Origin: Marinomonas profundimaris
GTDB lineage: Bacteria > Pseudomonadota > Gammaproteobacteria > Pseudomonadales > Marinomonadaceae
NCBI RefSeq assembly: GCF_000508165.1
Contig: NZ_AYOZ01000016.1
Location: forward strand, 1 to 34,791
Length of the DNA: 34,791 nucleotides
Direction: 5' to 3'
Shown: positions 24,949 to 34,570 of the stretch, one piece after another
How positions within the stretch are numbered: position 1 is the stretch's first letter
How the letters are laid out: each line of letters starts with the position of its first letter
Made by a program: the position numbers and the translations under genes
Notes under the pieces: model-generated
Database searches by the model: none
Seen by the model: the letters and a program-made list of their open reading frames with translations, nothing else
Told to the model about the DNA's origin: nothing

Positions 24949-26030
24949 TATGCTGTTCCTCTTCGGATCCACTGATCAACACCCACGGCGACAATTATCA
25001 AAATACCGACGGTGAATTCCTGCCACAAAACATCGACACCAGCGAGTGCCAAACCATTACGAAACACGCCGACCACCAAGGCGCCAATCAAGGTGCCATA
25101 AATAGAACCTCGGCCACCAAACAAACTACAACCACCAATAACCACCGCGGTAATGCTGTCCAAGTTCGTCGTGTAACCCGCTTGAGGGCTGACAGAACCA
25201 ATACGACCAATCAATACCCATGCGCCCAAAGCACACACTACGCCCGCTAAAATATACACGGACAACAAGATACGATCGGTACGAATACCGGCCAATTTCG
25301 CCGCCGCTGGATCATCACCCGTGGCGTACACGTGGCGCCCCCATGGCGTCCAATTCAAGGCGTACCAGATAACAAAAAAGATCCCTAACATTAACAAGGA
25401 GCCGTAGGTTAATCGGGCACCAAACACGTTAATCGTTTCCCCTAACCATTGTAATAATGGCGCCGCCGCACTGATGTCTTGAGAGCGAATGGTTTCGCTC
25501 TTTGAATACCATAAATTCAGTGCAAAAAAGACGTTCCAAGAACCTAACGTGGCAATAAATGGCGGTAGCTTCATGCGTGTAATTAGCAGACCATTGATAA
25601 AACCCGCAATCGCGCCTACGCCAATACCAATCAGTAAAGCAAGCCACGCTTCAAAGCCGTAATCTATCGCCATACGACCCATCACGACCGATGCCAAGAC
25701 CATGATCGCACCCACCGATAAATCAATACCAGCGGTCAAAATAATTAAGGTTTGCGCAACACCAATCACACCAATAATGGTGACTTGTTGCAGAATCAAT
25801 GACAGGTTAAATGGGTGTAAAAAACGCCCTCCAACAATAAGACTAAAACCAATGACCGCCAAGATTAAGACAATGCTAGGCGCCGCCACTGGGTATTTGT
25901 GAAGAAATTTTTGAAAGCGCTGTATTACGGTTTCTTTGCGCTCGAATGTCGCGACATACGTGCTTGCTTGATCCGCCACTTTGTCGTGATCAAGCACAGC
26001 CGTAGACGGCGTTGTGTCGGTTGAACTCAT
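24948..26030 (-). CDS. frcC: Sugar ABC transporter permease, FrcC-like
   Basis: A 360-residue BPD_transp_2 permease with a charged N-terminal tail of about 50 residues before the first helix. LILTAGIDLSVGAIMVL, the EAA-like ARATGDDPAAAKLAGI region (YATGDDPAAAKLAG) and AVVIGGCSLFGGRGSIYG are well conserved. It closely resembles Sinorhizobium FrcC, so fructose or related sugar import is likely. GGAG lies 6 bases before ATG at 26030. A hairpin separates it from frcB. Confidence 0.9.
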   Translation of the reverse strand: MSSTDTTPSTAVLDHDKVADQASTYVATFERKETVIQRFQKFLHKYPVAAPSIVLILAVIGFSLIVGGRFLHPFNLSLILQQVTIIGVIGVAQTLIILTAGIDLSVGAIMVLASVVMGRMAIDYGFEAWLALLIGIGVGAIAGFINGLLITRMKLPPFIATLGSWNVFFALNLWYSKSETIRSQDISAAAPLLQWLGETINVFGARLTYGSLLMLGIFFVIWYALNWTPWGRHVYATGDDPAAAKLAGIRTDRILLSVYILAGVVCALGAWVLIGRIGSVSPQAGYTTNLDSITAVVIGGCSLFGGRGSIYGTLIGALVVGVFRNGLALAGVDVLWQEFTVGILIIVAVGVDQWIRRGTA

Positions 26031-26054
26031 AGATTACTCCAGACAGGAAAAGGA

Positions 26055-26080
26055 CCGTTAGCCAAACAGCCGGCTAACGG
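26055..26080 (-). terminator. Stem-loop between frcB and frcC
   Basis: A perfect 9-bp stem (CCGTTAGCC 26055-26063 with GGCTAACGG 26072-26080) and an 8-base loop lie in the 90-base gap after the binding-protein gene. Only a weak T-rich tail follows on the minus strand. Such stem-loops often stabilise binding-protein mRNA or reduce read-through, so the binding protein is made in excess. Confidence 0.6.
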
Positions 26081-26120
26081 TAAATCAGGGCACCTTAGCC
26101 CATCTCTCACAAGAGATTAA

Positions 26121-27152
26121 TTAGCCCCAGCACATGCTCAAACCCGTTTTGGAGCTAACAGAGTTAACGCCTTTAACGGCTTCATCAGTAATTAACTGAA
26201 CGCCTGTGTCGAAGAAATCAAGACCGCTAGATGCAGATGGACGTGAGCCAGATTTTACAAACTCAACGATGGCCGTTACGCCTTCTGACGCCATTTTAAG
26301 AGGGAATTGCATAGAAGTAGCGCCGATGACGCCGTCTTTGATATTACGAACACCTGGGCAACCGCCATCAACAGAAACAATCAATACGTCTTTTTCTAGA
26401 CCGAATGATTTTAACGCTTCATACGCACCCGCCGCCGCAGGTTCATTGATGGTATAAACCAAGTTTACTTCAGGATCTTGTTGAAGAAGGTTTTCCATCG
26501 CACGGCGACCGCCTTCTTCAGACCCTTGTGTTACATCATTACCCACGATACGAGGATCGGTTTCGTCACCCATACGTTTAGGATCTTTGATATCGATACC
26601 GAAGCCTTTCAAGAAACCTTGGTCACGCGCAACGTCAACCGTGATTTGGCTCGTGCTTAAATCGAGCAACGCAATTTTTGCGTCTTTGGCTTTATCGCCC
26701 ATTTTTGCTTTTGCCCACATGCCAATCATTTCGCCGGCTTTAAAGTTATCCGTCGCAAATGTCATGTCCGCTGCACTAGCAGGGCTAAGTGGTGTGTCTA
26801 ACGCGATAACCAGCAAGCCAGCATCACGTGCTTTTTGAATCGTCGGAACAATGCCCGCGGTATCACTTGGCGTAATGAGAATGCCTTTTGCACCCGCTGA
26901 GATTAGGTTTTCAATGGCTTGCACTTGGGTCTCGTTATCACCGTCGTAACGACCTGCGAACGTACGCAACTCAACACCTAGCTCTTCGGCTTTTTGCTGA
27001 GCGCCTTCTTTCATTTTAACGAAAAACGGGTTGGTGTTGGTTTTGGTGATAAGACCGATGATTGGGGTTTCTGCGATAGAAACAGTAGACAGAGTGCCCG
27101 CAGCCACTAGACACGCTATTTTTTTATAAGAAATGCGATGCATGAATTTCAT
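26121..27152 (-). CDS. frcB: Sugar ABC transporter binding protein, FrcB-like
   Basis: A 343-residue periplasmic binding protein with a signal peptide (about 1-27, ending SIAE) and a type-1 fold. It shows [13 protein letters not shown] at the mature N terminus, [15 protein letters not shown] and [15 protein letters not shown], which resemble FrcB. It delivers sugar to FrcC/FrcA. GGAG lies 10 bases before ATG at 27152. It is upstream of frcC, with a hairpin between. The hybrid kinase and regulator lie just upstream on the same strand. Confidence 0.9.
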   Translation of the reverse strand: MKFMHRISYKKIACLVAAGTLSTVSIAETPIIGLITKTNTNPFFVKMKEGAQQKAEELGVELRTFAGRYDGDNETQVQAIENLISAGAKGILITPSDTAGIVPTIQKARDAGLLVIALDTPLSPASAADMTFATDNFKAGEMIGMWAKAKMGDKAKDAKIALLDLSTSQITVDVARDQGFLKGFGIDIKDPKRMGDETDPRIVGNDVTQGSEEGGRRAMENLLQQDPEVNLVYTINEPAAAGAYEALKSFGLEKDVLIVSVDGGCPGVRNIKDGVIGATSMQFPLKMASEGVTAIVEFVKSGSRPSASSGLDFFDTGVQLITDEAVKGVNSVSSKTGLSMCWG

Positions 27153-27183
27153 TGTTTTTTAACTCCAGTTTTTTGTTTTTATT

Positions 27184-27201
27184 ATTGGCAGCAATGCCAT
27201 T
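27184..27201. promoter_or_regulatory. Inverted repeat upstream of frcB
   Basis: ATTGGCA, GCAA, TGCCATT forms an inverted repeat with six of seven pairs about 32 bases upstream of the frcB start. It could be an operator, but no LacI-type regulator is seen nearby and the promoter elements around it are weak. Confidence 0.25.
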
Positions 27202-27263
27202 TGAAACAGATCCAGCCCGACTCCGCTTCTAACAAAACACTATGGAGATCAAAAGCTAATGAA

Positions 27264-29852
27264 TCATTTCACGATGTGGTCTTTTTTCGTAATATTTGTA
27301 ACATTCGTATTTTTTATTTTAAATATTCTATTTAACGCTTTGATTGTAAAAGGTTTTGAAATAAACAAATCGTCGTCTTTTAAATGATAATTTTGTTTTA
27401 ATTCATCGGTTGGTAAACCTGACATCAGCAATATCGGTCCAGTAAAGCTCGATGACCCTGAACGTATACTGTGCGCTAATGCGACACCACTCATGGCGCC
27501 AGCCAAATTCACATCGGACACAATGGCATCTGGGATAATGGCCTTGCTTAACCCTTTTATAACCGCTTCAGCACAATCAAAATTCTGGACGATAAACCCC
27601 ATTTTTTCCAATTGTTCTCGCATAACACGACACACTTCATCGTCGTCTTCCACTAACCACACCACGCTACATTCCGGTAGCAAGATCGCTTCTTGAGGAC
27701 ATTCATGCTCTTGAGACAACTCATGCTCTTGAGACAACTCATGATCACCCGCAGACAGGTCTGCTGGCACAGTTTGTTGAGGTAAAAACAAACAAACACG
27801 CGTCCACTTACCTTGTTCTGAGGTGACTTTTATCTCGCCGCCGCTTTGTTTTACAAAACCATAAATCATACTCAACCCTAACCCGCTGCCTTTACCGACG
27901 GGTTTGGTGGTAAAAAACGGTTCAAAGATGCGACCAATCACGTCTTCTGATATGCCTTCTCCCGAATCTTCAACACGAATTCGAATGGCCGGCACATCGC
28001 TGTCTGGTAAGGTGCAGAGCTTTGTCGAAAACGCCAAGCGCCCACCGTCTGGCATCGCACTTGCGCTGTTCAGTGACAAATTCAATAAGGCATTTTCGAG
28101 CTGCGACGGATCAATCAAACTGACCGCGTTAGGGCAGTTCAAATCACGTTCAACTTGGATATGAGTTCCCACGCTGTACTCAACCAAATCCAGCATCCCT
28201 TCGATCAAATCATCAATCCCGATAGACACAGGAAAAAGCTGCTGCCGACGACTAAACGCCAATAACCGCTGAACCAAGTTACTGCTTTTCTCTGATACAA
28301 CAAGCGCTCGCTCTATGTATCGAGCTTGGTCGGTGGTTTGGGGTTGAGAATCTGCCAGCATTTGTAAGTTACCCATAATCGCCGCCAACAGGTTATTAAA
28401 GTCATGCGCCACACCGCCTGTAAGCTGACCTAACATTTCCATTTTTTGCGCCTGACGCAGTTGGCTTTCCACACTCTTGCGCTCGGTTAAATCGGTATAA
28501 AGTGTGACGAAGCCCCCTTCCGGCATAGGCTTGGAGCGGAACTCGACAATTTTTCCCGACTCGAAATGACGTTCGAAACTTTGAAAGCGCACATGTCGAG
28601 TGACATTCACTTCTTCCATGTGTACTTGTTGATTCTCTAGATTGAGGTTTTTATGCTGGCCGCGATTAATCAGATGCTGAACGTCATCAATGGACATTCC
28701 CACATGCAAGTCGTCATTTGATAAATCAAACAACTTTTGATAACCAACATTCCAAGCGACGAGCGTGCCTTTGGACGAAAACACACTTAACCCGTCGTTC
28801 ATGTTGTCAAAAATGGTTTCCAGCAAGCGTTTCTGTTCGGACAATTCGGCTGTCACTTCCAAGCGACGTAGCGCATCACGGCGAAAGACTTCAAATGTGT
28901 CCGCTAAAGTGCCGATTTCATCATGTCGACGAATCGCCGTGCGTTTTGAATCAACGCGACCTAAAGAAAGCTGCTCCATGTCATTGGTCACCACGCCCAA
29001 GTCTTTTGTCATACGCTGACTGTATAAATACAGCCGCGTCAGCCCCAACAAAAGAAACACGGAAATACCAATGATCCAATTTTGACCTCGTGCGACAAAC
29101 GCCGATACTTCCTGCCGCTGGCGGCTTACCTTCTTCTGCAATCCGCCCACAAAATCACTGACCTGTTGGCTTAATTGTTCCGATTTAGCGCGAATGGAAA
29201 TGAGTAAGTAGTTTTTTCGCTCTTGAATCTTGTTTAAACGACGGTGCGCCATGAGCAAATCGTCGGCAATACTCGACACTTGACCATTTTGATCCGACAA
29301 TTTGAGCTGCTTCATCATGCTTTCTGGCACCAAACTCGGCGACTCTAACAGCTGCAACAGCCAAACCAAGCCTTGCTGACGGTTTACTGTGGCGCCGCCT
29401 TCCTCGTACGTTAATTGTCGAATACGAAATTGCTGCGCCAAACTGTCTTCGCGTAAATACAACTCTTCTCTGACCAAAGACACCAATTCTTCTAACGTTG
29501 TTTGTAAGTCATCCAAGCGCTCGTCGATGTCACGTTGGAAAACGGAATCCGCCAAACTGTCCGCCACACCACGTAGTTCAAGAATACGACGATGAATTCG
29601 TTCAGACTCGGTTTGTAGTTGAAAAGGTCGGCCAGAGCCTGCGGTGTAAGGCGCAATGGCTGCCAGTTGGGCCACACCTTCGGCTAAGGTTAATGAGGTG
29701 CTGATTTCCGGTAGGGTTTCTGATTCAAATTCCGACAGAGACGCCTCACTGACTTGCATAGATTGCCAACCAATACCCACCATAAAAAACGCCACCAAGC
29801 TAATTGCTAATATAGCTAAGGAGGCTTTTTGGCGAATACTAGTAAAGCGCAT
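27264..29852 (-). CDS. Hybrid sensor histidine kinase with C-terminal receiver
   Basis: An 862-residue membrane kinase: helix 12-30, a helical periplasmic sensor region (about 33-258), helix 259-277, HAMP-like segment, a PAS-like domain (about 340-460), kinase core with H483 in GGVAHDFNNLL and G box GKGSGLGLSMI at 653-663, and a receiver domain (about 730-846) with D780 and K833. A short repeated linker with HELSQE twice lies at 704-715. Its start follows the regulator stop without a gap (TAAATG), so they form an operon. The location next to the sugar importer suggests control of that operon. Confidence 0.92.
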   Translation of the reverse strand: MRFTSIRQKASLAILAISLVAFFMVGIGWQSMQVSEASLSEFESETLPEISTSLTLAEGVAQLAAIAPYTAGSGRPFQLQTESERIHRRILELRGVADSLADSVFQRDIDERLDDLQTTLEELVSLVREELYLREDSLAQQFRIRQLTYEEGGATVNRQQGLVWLLQLLESPSLVPESMMKQLKLSDQNGQVSSIADDLLMAHRRLNKIQERKNYLLISIRAKSEQLSQQVSDFVGGLQKKVSRQRQEVSAFVARGQNWIIGISVFLLLGLTRLYLYSQRMTKDLGVVTNDMEQLSLGRVDSKRTAIRRHDEIGTLADTFEVFRRDALRRLEVTAELSEQKRLLETIFDNMNDGLSVFSSKGTLVAWNVGYQKLFDLSNDDLHVGMSIDDVQHLINRGQHKNLNLENQQVHMEEVNVTRHVRFQSFERHFESGKIVEFRSKPMPEGGFVTLYTDLTERKSVESQLRQAQKMEMLGQLTGGVAHDFNNLLAAIMGNLQMLADSQPQTTDQARYIERALVVSEKSSNLVQRLLAFSRRQQLFPVSIGIDDLIEGMLDLVEYSVGTHIQVERDLNCPNAVSLIDPSQLENALLNLSLNSASAMPDGGRLAFSTKLCTLPDSDVPAIRIRVEDSGEGISEDVIGRIFEPFFTTKPVGKGSGLGLSMIYGFVKQSGGEIKVTSEQGKWTRVCLFLPQQTVPADLSAGDHELSQEHELSQEHECPQEAILLPECSVVWLVEDDDEVCRVMREQLEKMGFIVQNFDCAEAVIKGLSKAIIPDAIVSDVNLAGAMSGVALAHSIRSGSSSFTGPILLMSGLPTDELKQNYHLKDDDLFISKPFTIKALNRIFKIKNTNVTNITKKDHIVK
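27703..27738. repeat. 18-bp tandem repeat within the hybrid kinase linker
   Basis: TCATGCTCTTGAGACAAC occurs twice in tandem (27703-27720, 27721-27738), with degenerate neighbours on both sides. It encodes the repeated HELSQE linker between kinase core and receiver. Frame is kept, so copy number could vary without breaking the protein. Confidence 0.85.
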
Positions 29853-30587
29853 TTAGTTCATCCGTACTGGGCCTTGAAAAAAGTAACCAAGTCCACGCTG
29901 AGTTTTAATAAAGTTGGGGGTTTTAGGATTGGTTTCTATTTTTCGGCGTAATCGCAAAATCAACACATCCACCGTTCGATCAAACACTTCGGTTTCTAAT
30001 CCTCGGCTTTGCTCTATCAACTGTTCACGAGAAAAAATGCGATCTGGGTGCTGCGCAAGCACTTCTAATAAAGAGAACTCGCCTAAGGTTAATGTGACAA
30101 GCTGGCCATCTTGGTCCTGTAACAGTCGAGCTGTTAAGTCCAATACCCAAGGCCCAAAACTCAAACAGTCATGTTCTTGATTAATGGTATGCGCCAACAC
30201 AGGAGCCGCTTGGCAAGCACGACGTAACAAGGCGTGGATACGGGCGGTCAATTCTCGTAAGTTGAAGGGTTTCATCATGTAATCGTCTGCGGCGAGCTCA
30301 AGCCCTAGAATACGATCGGTTTCGTCGCCCTTTCCCGTCAACATCATGATGGGCATCGCAAAGCGCTCTCGGATATCTCGAGCAAGATTCAATCCATCTT
30401 CCTCTCGAAGGTACAAATCCATCAGCACCAAATCCACCGCTTTGGATTCCAAATGCAGCCACATTTGCCGACCATCTTCTGCCTCTAATACCTGATAGCC
30501 TTTTTGTGACAAAGCATCACATAGCAACTGACGAATATCTTGATCGTCATCGACAACCAATAAAGTCTTCTTATTTTGTTCTGTCAT
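29853..30587 (-). CDS. OmpR/PhoB-family response regulator
   Basis: A 244-residue regulator with receiver residues D13-D15, phospho-acceptor D57 and K106, then a winged-helix domain ending in TQRGLGYFF near the C terminus. It lies directly upstream of the hybrid kinase on the minus strand and is divergent from the ferredoxin-like gene across 123 bases. It probably takes phosphate from the hybrid kinase and acts on the nearby sugar operon, though no matching binding repeat was found upstream of frcB. Confidence 0.93.
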   Translation of the reverse strand: MTEQNKKTLLVVDDDQDIRQLLCDALSQKGYQVLEAEDGRQMWLHLESKAVDLVLMDLYLREEDGLNLARDIRERFAMPIMMLTGKGDETDRILGLELAADDYMMKPFNLRELTARIHALLRRACQAAPVLAHTINQEHDCLSFGPWVLDLTARLLQDQDGQLVTLTLGEFSLLEVLAQHPDRIFSREQLIEQSRGLETEVFDRTVDVLILRLRRKIETNPKTPNFIKTQRGLGYFFQGPVRMN

Positions 30588-30710
30588 TGTCTGTGTTGGG
30601 ATCCATTGTCGTTATTATTCGGCGCACACCAAACTAGAAAAAGCAGTTATTACGGCGTTACTAATACCATGCTAAAGTTAATGGAAGATTAACAGAAGGA
30701 AAAGCTTCTT

Positions 30711-31007
30711 GTGCAGAAGAAACGCATCGGCCTCTCTTTTTTAAACCCTGAACAAGAGCTTATCCATGGCCAAGGCGACACTGTTCTGGAGACTTTAGTG
30801 AAGCATGGCATTCCAATTAAGCACGCTTGCACTAACGGCGTCTGTGGCGTTTGCCTAACGCCTTTGCTCTCTGGCGAGATAGATTACGCCGAAAAGCAAC
30901 CGCACGGACTCAATGATAAAGAAAAACAGAATGGATATTTTTTGCCTTGCATCGCCGCCTGTAAGACAGACATTGTGATTGGCAAACCAAAAGTGACGCT
31001 GCGCTAA
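30711..31007 (+). CDS. 2Fe-2S ferredoxin-type protein
   Basis: A 98-residue protein with the plant-type ferredoxin cluster: C40, C45 and C48 in the CTNGVCGVC motif, with the fourth ligand C80 in LPCIAAC; C84 is an extra cysteine. It carries electrons in the cytosol, partner unknown. The start is GTG with AAGGA about 10 bases upstream. It precedes hrpB on the plus strand with a 47-base gap. No reductase or oxygenase gene adjoins it that would indicate its role. Confidence 0.88.
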   Translation: MQKKRIGLSFLNPEQELIHGQGDTVLETLVKHGIPIKHACTNGVCGVCLTPLLSGEIDYAEKQPHGLNDKEKQNGYFLPCIAACKTDIVIGKPKVTLR

Positions 31008-31054
31008 CCCACTGAAAACGCTATCATAGACGCAGCATATTATTGAGTGGCCTT

Positions 31055-33577
31055 ATGTCTAACGAACTGCCTATTTACCAACTGATTCCCGATCTAATAC
31101 GTCAACTTTGCCAATCCCACGAAGCCATTCTGGAAGCCGCGCCCGGCGCGGGTAAGACCACCGTGGTGCCACTCGCGTTGATGGAAGAAGATTGGTGCAA
31201 AGGCCGTAAAATAATCATGCTTGAACCGCGTCGTTTGGCCGCAAAAACCGCGGCTCAACGCCTTGCCAATTCACTACACGAACCGCTCGGCGAACGTATT
31301 GGTTACCGTATTCGACACGAAAGCAAAGAAAGCAAACACACTCAAGTGCTCGTCGTAACCGAAGGCGTGTTAACTCGCATGCTGCACGATGATCCAAGCC
31401 TAAACGATATCGCCTTGGTCATATTTGATGAATTTCACGAACGCAATCTGCACTCTGATTTGGCGTTTGCACTGTGCTTACAAGCACGCGAGATCTATCG
31501 CGACGAAGACCCACTAAAACTTTTAGTCATGTCCGCCACATTAGACACAGACGCGCTCGAAGCCAGACTCAACTGCCCTACGCTCACCAGTCAAGGTCGC
31601 AGTTTTCCGATCACAACGCATTATGGCAATAAGGCGCTAAAAGCCTTTCAAATCACCGACGAAGTCGTGCGACTGACTTGCCAAGCCTTTCATGACGAAA
31701 CGGGCAGTATTTTAGTCTTCCTACCTGGGCAGAGAGAAATTAGGCAGGCCGAGAGTAAATTACAGCAACAACTAGGGCATCATGCGCATTTAAGTATTTT
31801 GCCTTTGTATGGCGAACTCAGTTTAAAAGAACAAGAGCAGGTAATTCAGCCGATGATGGCGCCAGCTCGTAAAATAGTTCTTGCCACTGCGATTGCGCAA
31901 ACCAGTTTGACCATCGAAGGCATTCGAGTGGTTGTTGATAGCGGATTGAGCCGCGAAGCACGTTTTGATGCCAACACCGCCATCACACGATTACACACAC
32001 GCCGAACCACCCAAGCAGAAACCACTCAGCGCATGGGCCGCGCTGGCCGAACTGAAGACGGCATTTGTTACCGTTGGTGGAGTGAAACACAGCAATACCA
32101 GCTGGCTCCGCAAGCGCAGCCTCAAATCGAAATCAGTGATTTAAGTTCTTTAGTCATGGACCTCGCCAAATGGGGTGTACAAGATCGCTTGGAGCTGGAT
32201 TGGATTACGCCGCCAACGGAAAGTCATTGGCAACAGTCAATTGACTTGCTCACGGCATTGTCAGTGCTTGAACCTGATGAAGCCTTGCTGCTCACACCTC
32301 TCGGATTGCACATGAGCGAGCTGGGAATAGAGCCGCGCTTAGCTCGGATTCTAGTAGAAGGAAAGCGCAGCAAGAGCAGCACACTTGCCAGTGCGATTTG
32401 CACCATTTTGTCAGAAGGCGATCCATTCACTCAACATCATAGCGACCTTTCTGATCGATTAAATTGGCTTGAAGGCCAAATCGATATAAAGAGCAAACGA
32501 CCCAAGCAAACCTATTTGAAAACACAACAACAATGGGAAAAACGCAGTCAGCAGTTGACGTTTGAAGCTGTGGAAAACGTCTCGACGCCATCTTCTCATC
32601 ACCTCGATGCAATCGCACCATTGTTATTATCCGCGTTTGCCGATCGCATCGCACAACGAACCAATCAGGACCAAGACAAAGTCTATTATAAGCTCGCCAA
32701 CGGACGCAGAGCATCACTGCCGATTCATGATCCTTGCGCACAAAGTGAGTGGATTATTGCCTTGGATGTGGGCGGTCATAAAGACGTAAACGAAGATCGT
32801 ATTTTCCTTAGTACACCCCTTGAGAGAAATATGCTCAATCCCCTTTTTGAGTCGCGAGAACACACGGCGTGGTCAAAAAAAGACGGTCGAATAGTATGCG
32901 AATCTCAACGCTGGATCGGCAAACTTCACATTGATTCTAAAAAGCGACCAGTTCTATCGGCTGAAGCCGTTTGTACCGCGGTGTGTCAGTATATTAGAGC
33001 CGAAGGAATGGCCGTTCTACCTTGGGATGATTCAAGCAAACAAGCACGAGCTCGAATGCAATTTGCTTTTCAGCACGACAAAATCACACCATGGCCAGAT
33101 GGCTCCGACGATGTATTGTTAGCAACGCTGGAAAATTGGCTATCGCCGTATTTGAGCAACATAACCAATCAATCAGCGTTGGCAAAATTACCGCTTACCG
33201 ACATTCTATTGAATCGACTAGATTGGCAACAACAGCAAGCGCTTAATAAGCAGGTTCCAACTCGAATCATGGCACCATCCGGCTCAAGTCATGCGATTGA
33301 TTATTGCGAATTGGTTCCCACATTAAGAGTAAAGCTCCAAGAAATGTTTGGTTGTACAACCAGTCCGAACGTCCTTCATCAACCCATACGAATCGAGCTA
33401 CTGTCACCAGGAAAACGCCCCTTAGCCGTAACACAAGACTTAGCGTTTTTTTGGCGGGAAGCATACCCAGAAGTACGCAAAGAAATGCGCGGTCGATACC
33501 CTAAGCACCCGTGGCCTGAAAACCCACTAGACGCACAAGCGACAGCGAAAACGAATCGAGCGCTAAGATCCTCTTAA
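31055..33577 (+). CDS. hrpB: ATP-dependent helicase HrpB
   Basis: An 840-residue DExH-box helicase. Walker A is APGAGKTT at 29-36, the DEFH box is at 125-128 (typical of HrpB rather than HrpA), SAT is at 160-162 and QRMGRAGR marks motif VI near 315. The long C-terminal HrpB region follows, ending in KHPWPENPL. Its role is not firmly known; related enzymes act on RNA. The frame is open from a TTG at 31043, but ATG at 31055 has GAGTGG upstream. Its end overlaps the opposite-strand phosphotransferase by 15 bases. Confidence 0.95.
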   Translation: MSNELPIYQLIPDLIRQLCQSHEAILEAAPGAGKTTVVPLALMEEDWCKGRKIIMLEPRRLAAKTAAQRLANSLHEPLGERIGYRIRHESKESKHTQVLVVTEGVLTRMLHDDPSLNDIALVIFDEFHERNLHSDLAFALCLQAREIYRDEDPLKLLVMSATLDTDALEARLNCPTLTSQGRSFPITTHYGNKALKAFQITDEVVRLTCQAFHDETGSILVFLPGQREIRQAESKLQQQLGHHAHLSILPLYGELSLKEQEQVIQPMMAPARKIVLATAIAQTSLTIEGIRVVVDSGLSREARFDANTAITRLHTRRTTQAETTQRMGRAGRTEDGICYRWWSETQQYQLAPQAQPQIEISDLSSLVMDLAKWGVQDRLELDWITPPTESHWQQSIDLLTALSVLEPDEALLLTPLGLHMSELGIEPRLARILVEGKRSKSSTLASAICTILSEGDPFTQHHSDLSDRLNWLEGQIDIKSKRPKQTYLKTQQQWEKRSQQLTFEAVENVSTPSSHHLDAIAPLLLSAFADRIAQRTNQDQDKVYYKLANGRRASLPIHDPCAQSEWIIALDVGGHKDVNEDRIFLSTPLERNMLNPLFESREHTAWSKKDGRIVCESQRWIGKLHIDSKKRPVLSAEAVCTAVCQYIRAEGMAVLPWDDSSKQARARMQFAFQHDKITPWPDGSDDVLLATLENWLSPYLSNITNQSALAKLPLTDILLNRLDWQQQQALNKQVPTRIMAPSGSSHAIDYCELVPTLRVKLQEMFGCTTSPNVLHQPIRIELLSPGKRPLAVTQDLAFFWREAYPEVRKEMRGRYPKHPWPENPLDAQATAKTNRALRSS

Positions 33578-34570
33578 TTGACTTAGCGCTTGTTCCGTAA
33601 GTAGTTGACTGAAAGCGGTATTCTTCGGATGAGTCGGCGACCACCCCATGATAAAACGATGGAAATCCGCCCAAGCGATAGGGAACAAATATTGCCACTC
33701 ATCAATCACTTCTTGAGCAAACGCCTGTGACTCACCTTGCGCCATAAGCTCTCGACCTAATTCAGAAAAATAATGCTCCAGTAAATACATCAGATTCTCG
33801 GACAACGCCTTTTCCGATAACGCACTGCCTAACAGGTAAGCTAGGTCCTGCACGCCCACGCCACCACCAACGTATTGAAAATCTACAGCGGCAACAGCAG
33901 CATCAGTTGAAAAGCAAAAATTCGCCACCTTCGCATCTCCATGCACCAGAGTTTTAAATGTCGCGCTATCAAGGCAATTCGACAGAGCAGCGGCGGATGA
34001 CTTCAATTCACCTTCTTCCATAGCCAGCCATTCATCTTGTCTGGTATCCAAATGCCAATAAGTTCCTTTTCGCCACAACCCTTTAGGCCATTCAAGCCCC
34101 GGATTAGGATGAATAAATCCAGCGTGAAACACCGCTAACCAATTTATACAAGACAACAAGTGCTGGTCATTATCAATAACATATCGATCAGCAAACCCTG
34201 AGGTGTCTAGATCTTCCAGCACAGTAAGGCGCTGACCACTTTGATCATCAACGTAGCAGCCGTAACAATCAGCGACTCGCGCAGATTCATTACAACGAGA
34301 AGCCCAGTTTTGATACCAAGACTGTTCTACTTCATAGGAACGTACTTTTCGGTTATGAGCATGATCAGACTGCCAACCGCGAGGGTGACTTGTTGTAGCG
34401 GGAAAAGTGCAATGTTTCACAATAATTGAAGAGGAAGACGGATTGGTTAAGTCTGTGGTGATTGCGTAACGAACGATCTCTCCATAGCCGCTCCATAGAG
34501 ACTGAATAACTTCCTTACGTTCAACAAAGGTCGCCTTACACTGTCGCTTTATGAAAATTTCAGGCGTCAT
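33563..34570 (-). CDS. APH/choline-kinase-like phosphotransferase
   Basis: A 335-residue protein of the aminoglycoside phosphotransferase/ecdysteroid-kinase-like fold. It has a possible ATP lysine K52, an LEDL hinge at 118-121, the catalytic HGDAKVAN motif (H210, D212, N217) and the metal-binding D230 in DFQYVGGG. The substrate is likely a small alcohol or sugar; resistance cannot be inferred. AGG lies 6 bases before ATG at 34570. It converges on hrpB with a 15-base overlap and no terminator between. Confidence 0.85.
   Translation of the reverse strand: MTPEIFIKRQCKATFVERKEVIQSLWSGYGEIVRYAITTDLTNPSSSSIIVKHCTFPATTSHPRGWQSDHAHNRKVRSYEVEQSWYQNWASRCNESARVADCYGCYVDDQSGQRLTVLEDLDTSGFADRYVIDNDQHLLSCINWLAVFHAGFIHPNPGLEWPKGLWRKGTYWHLDTRQDEWLAMEEGELKSSAAALSNCLDSATFKTLVHGDAKVANFCFSTDAAVAAVDFQYVGGGVGVQDLAYLLGSALSEKALSENLMYLLEHYFSELGRELMAQGESQAFAQEVIDEWQYLFPIAWADFHRFIMGWSPTHPKNTAFSQLLTEQALSQLRGS

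Noticed and set aside
33563..34570. Aminoglycoside resistance gene
   Set aside because: The fold motif HGDxxxxN is shared by many small-molecule kinases, and nothing indicates an aminoglycoside substrate or mobility.
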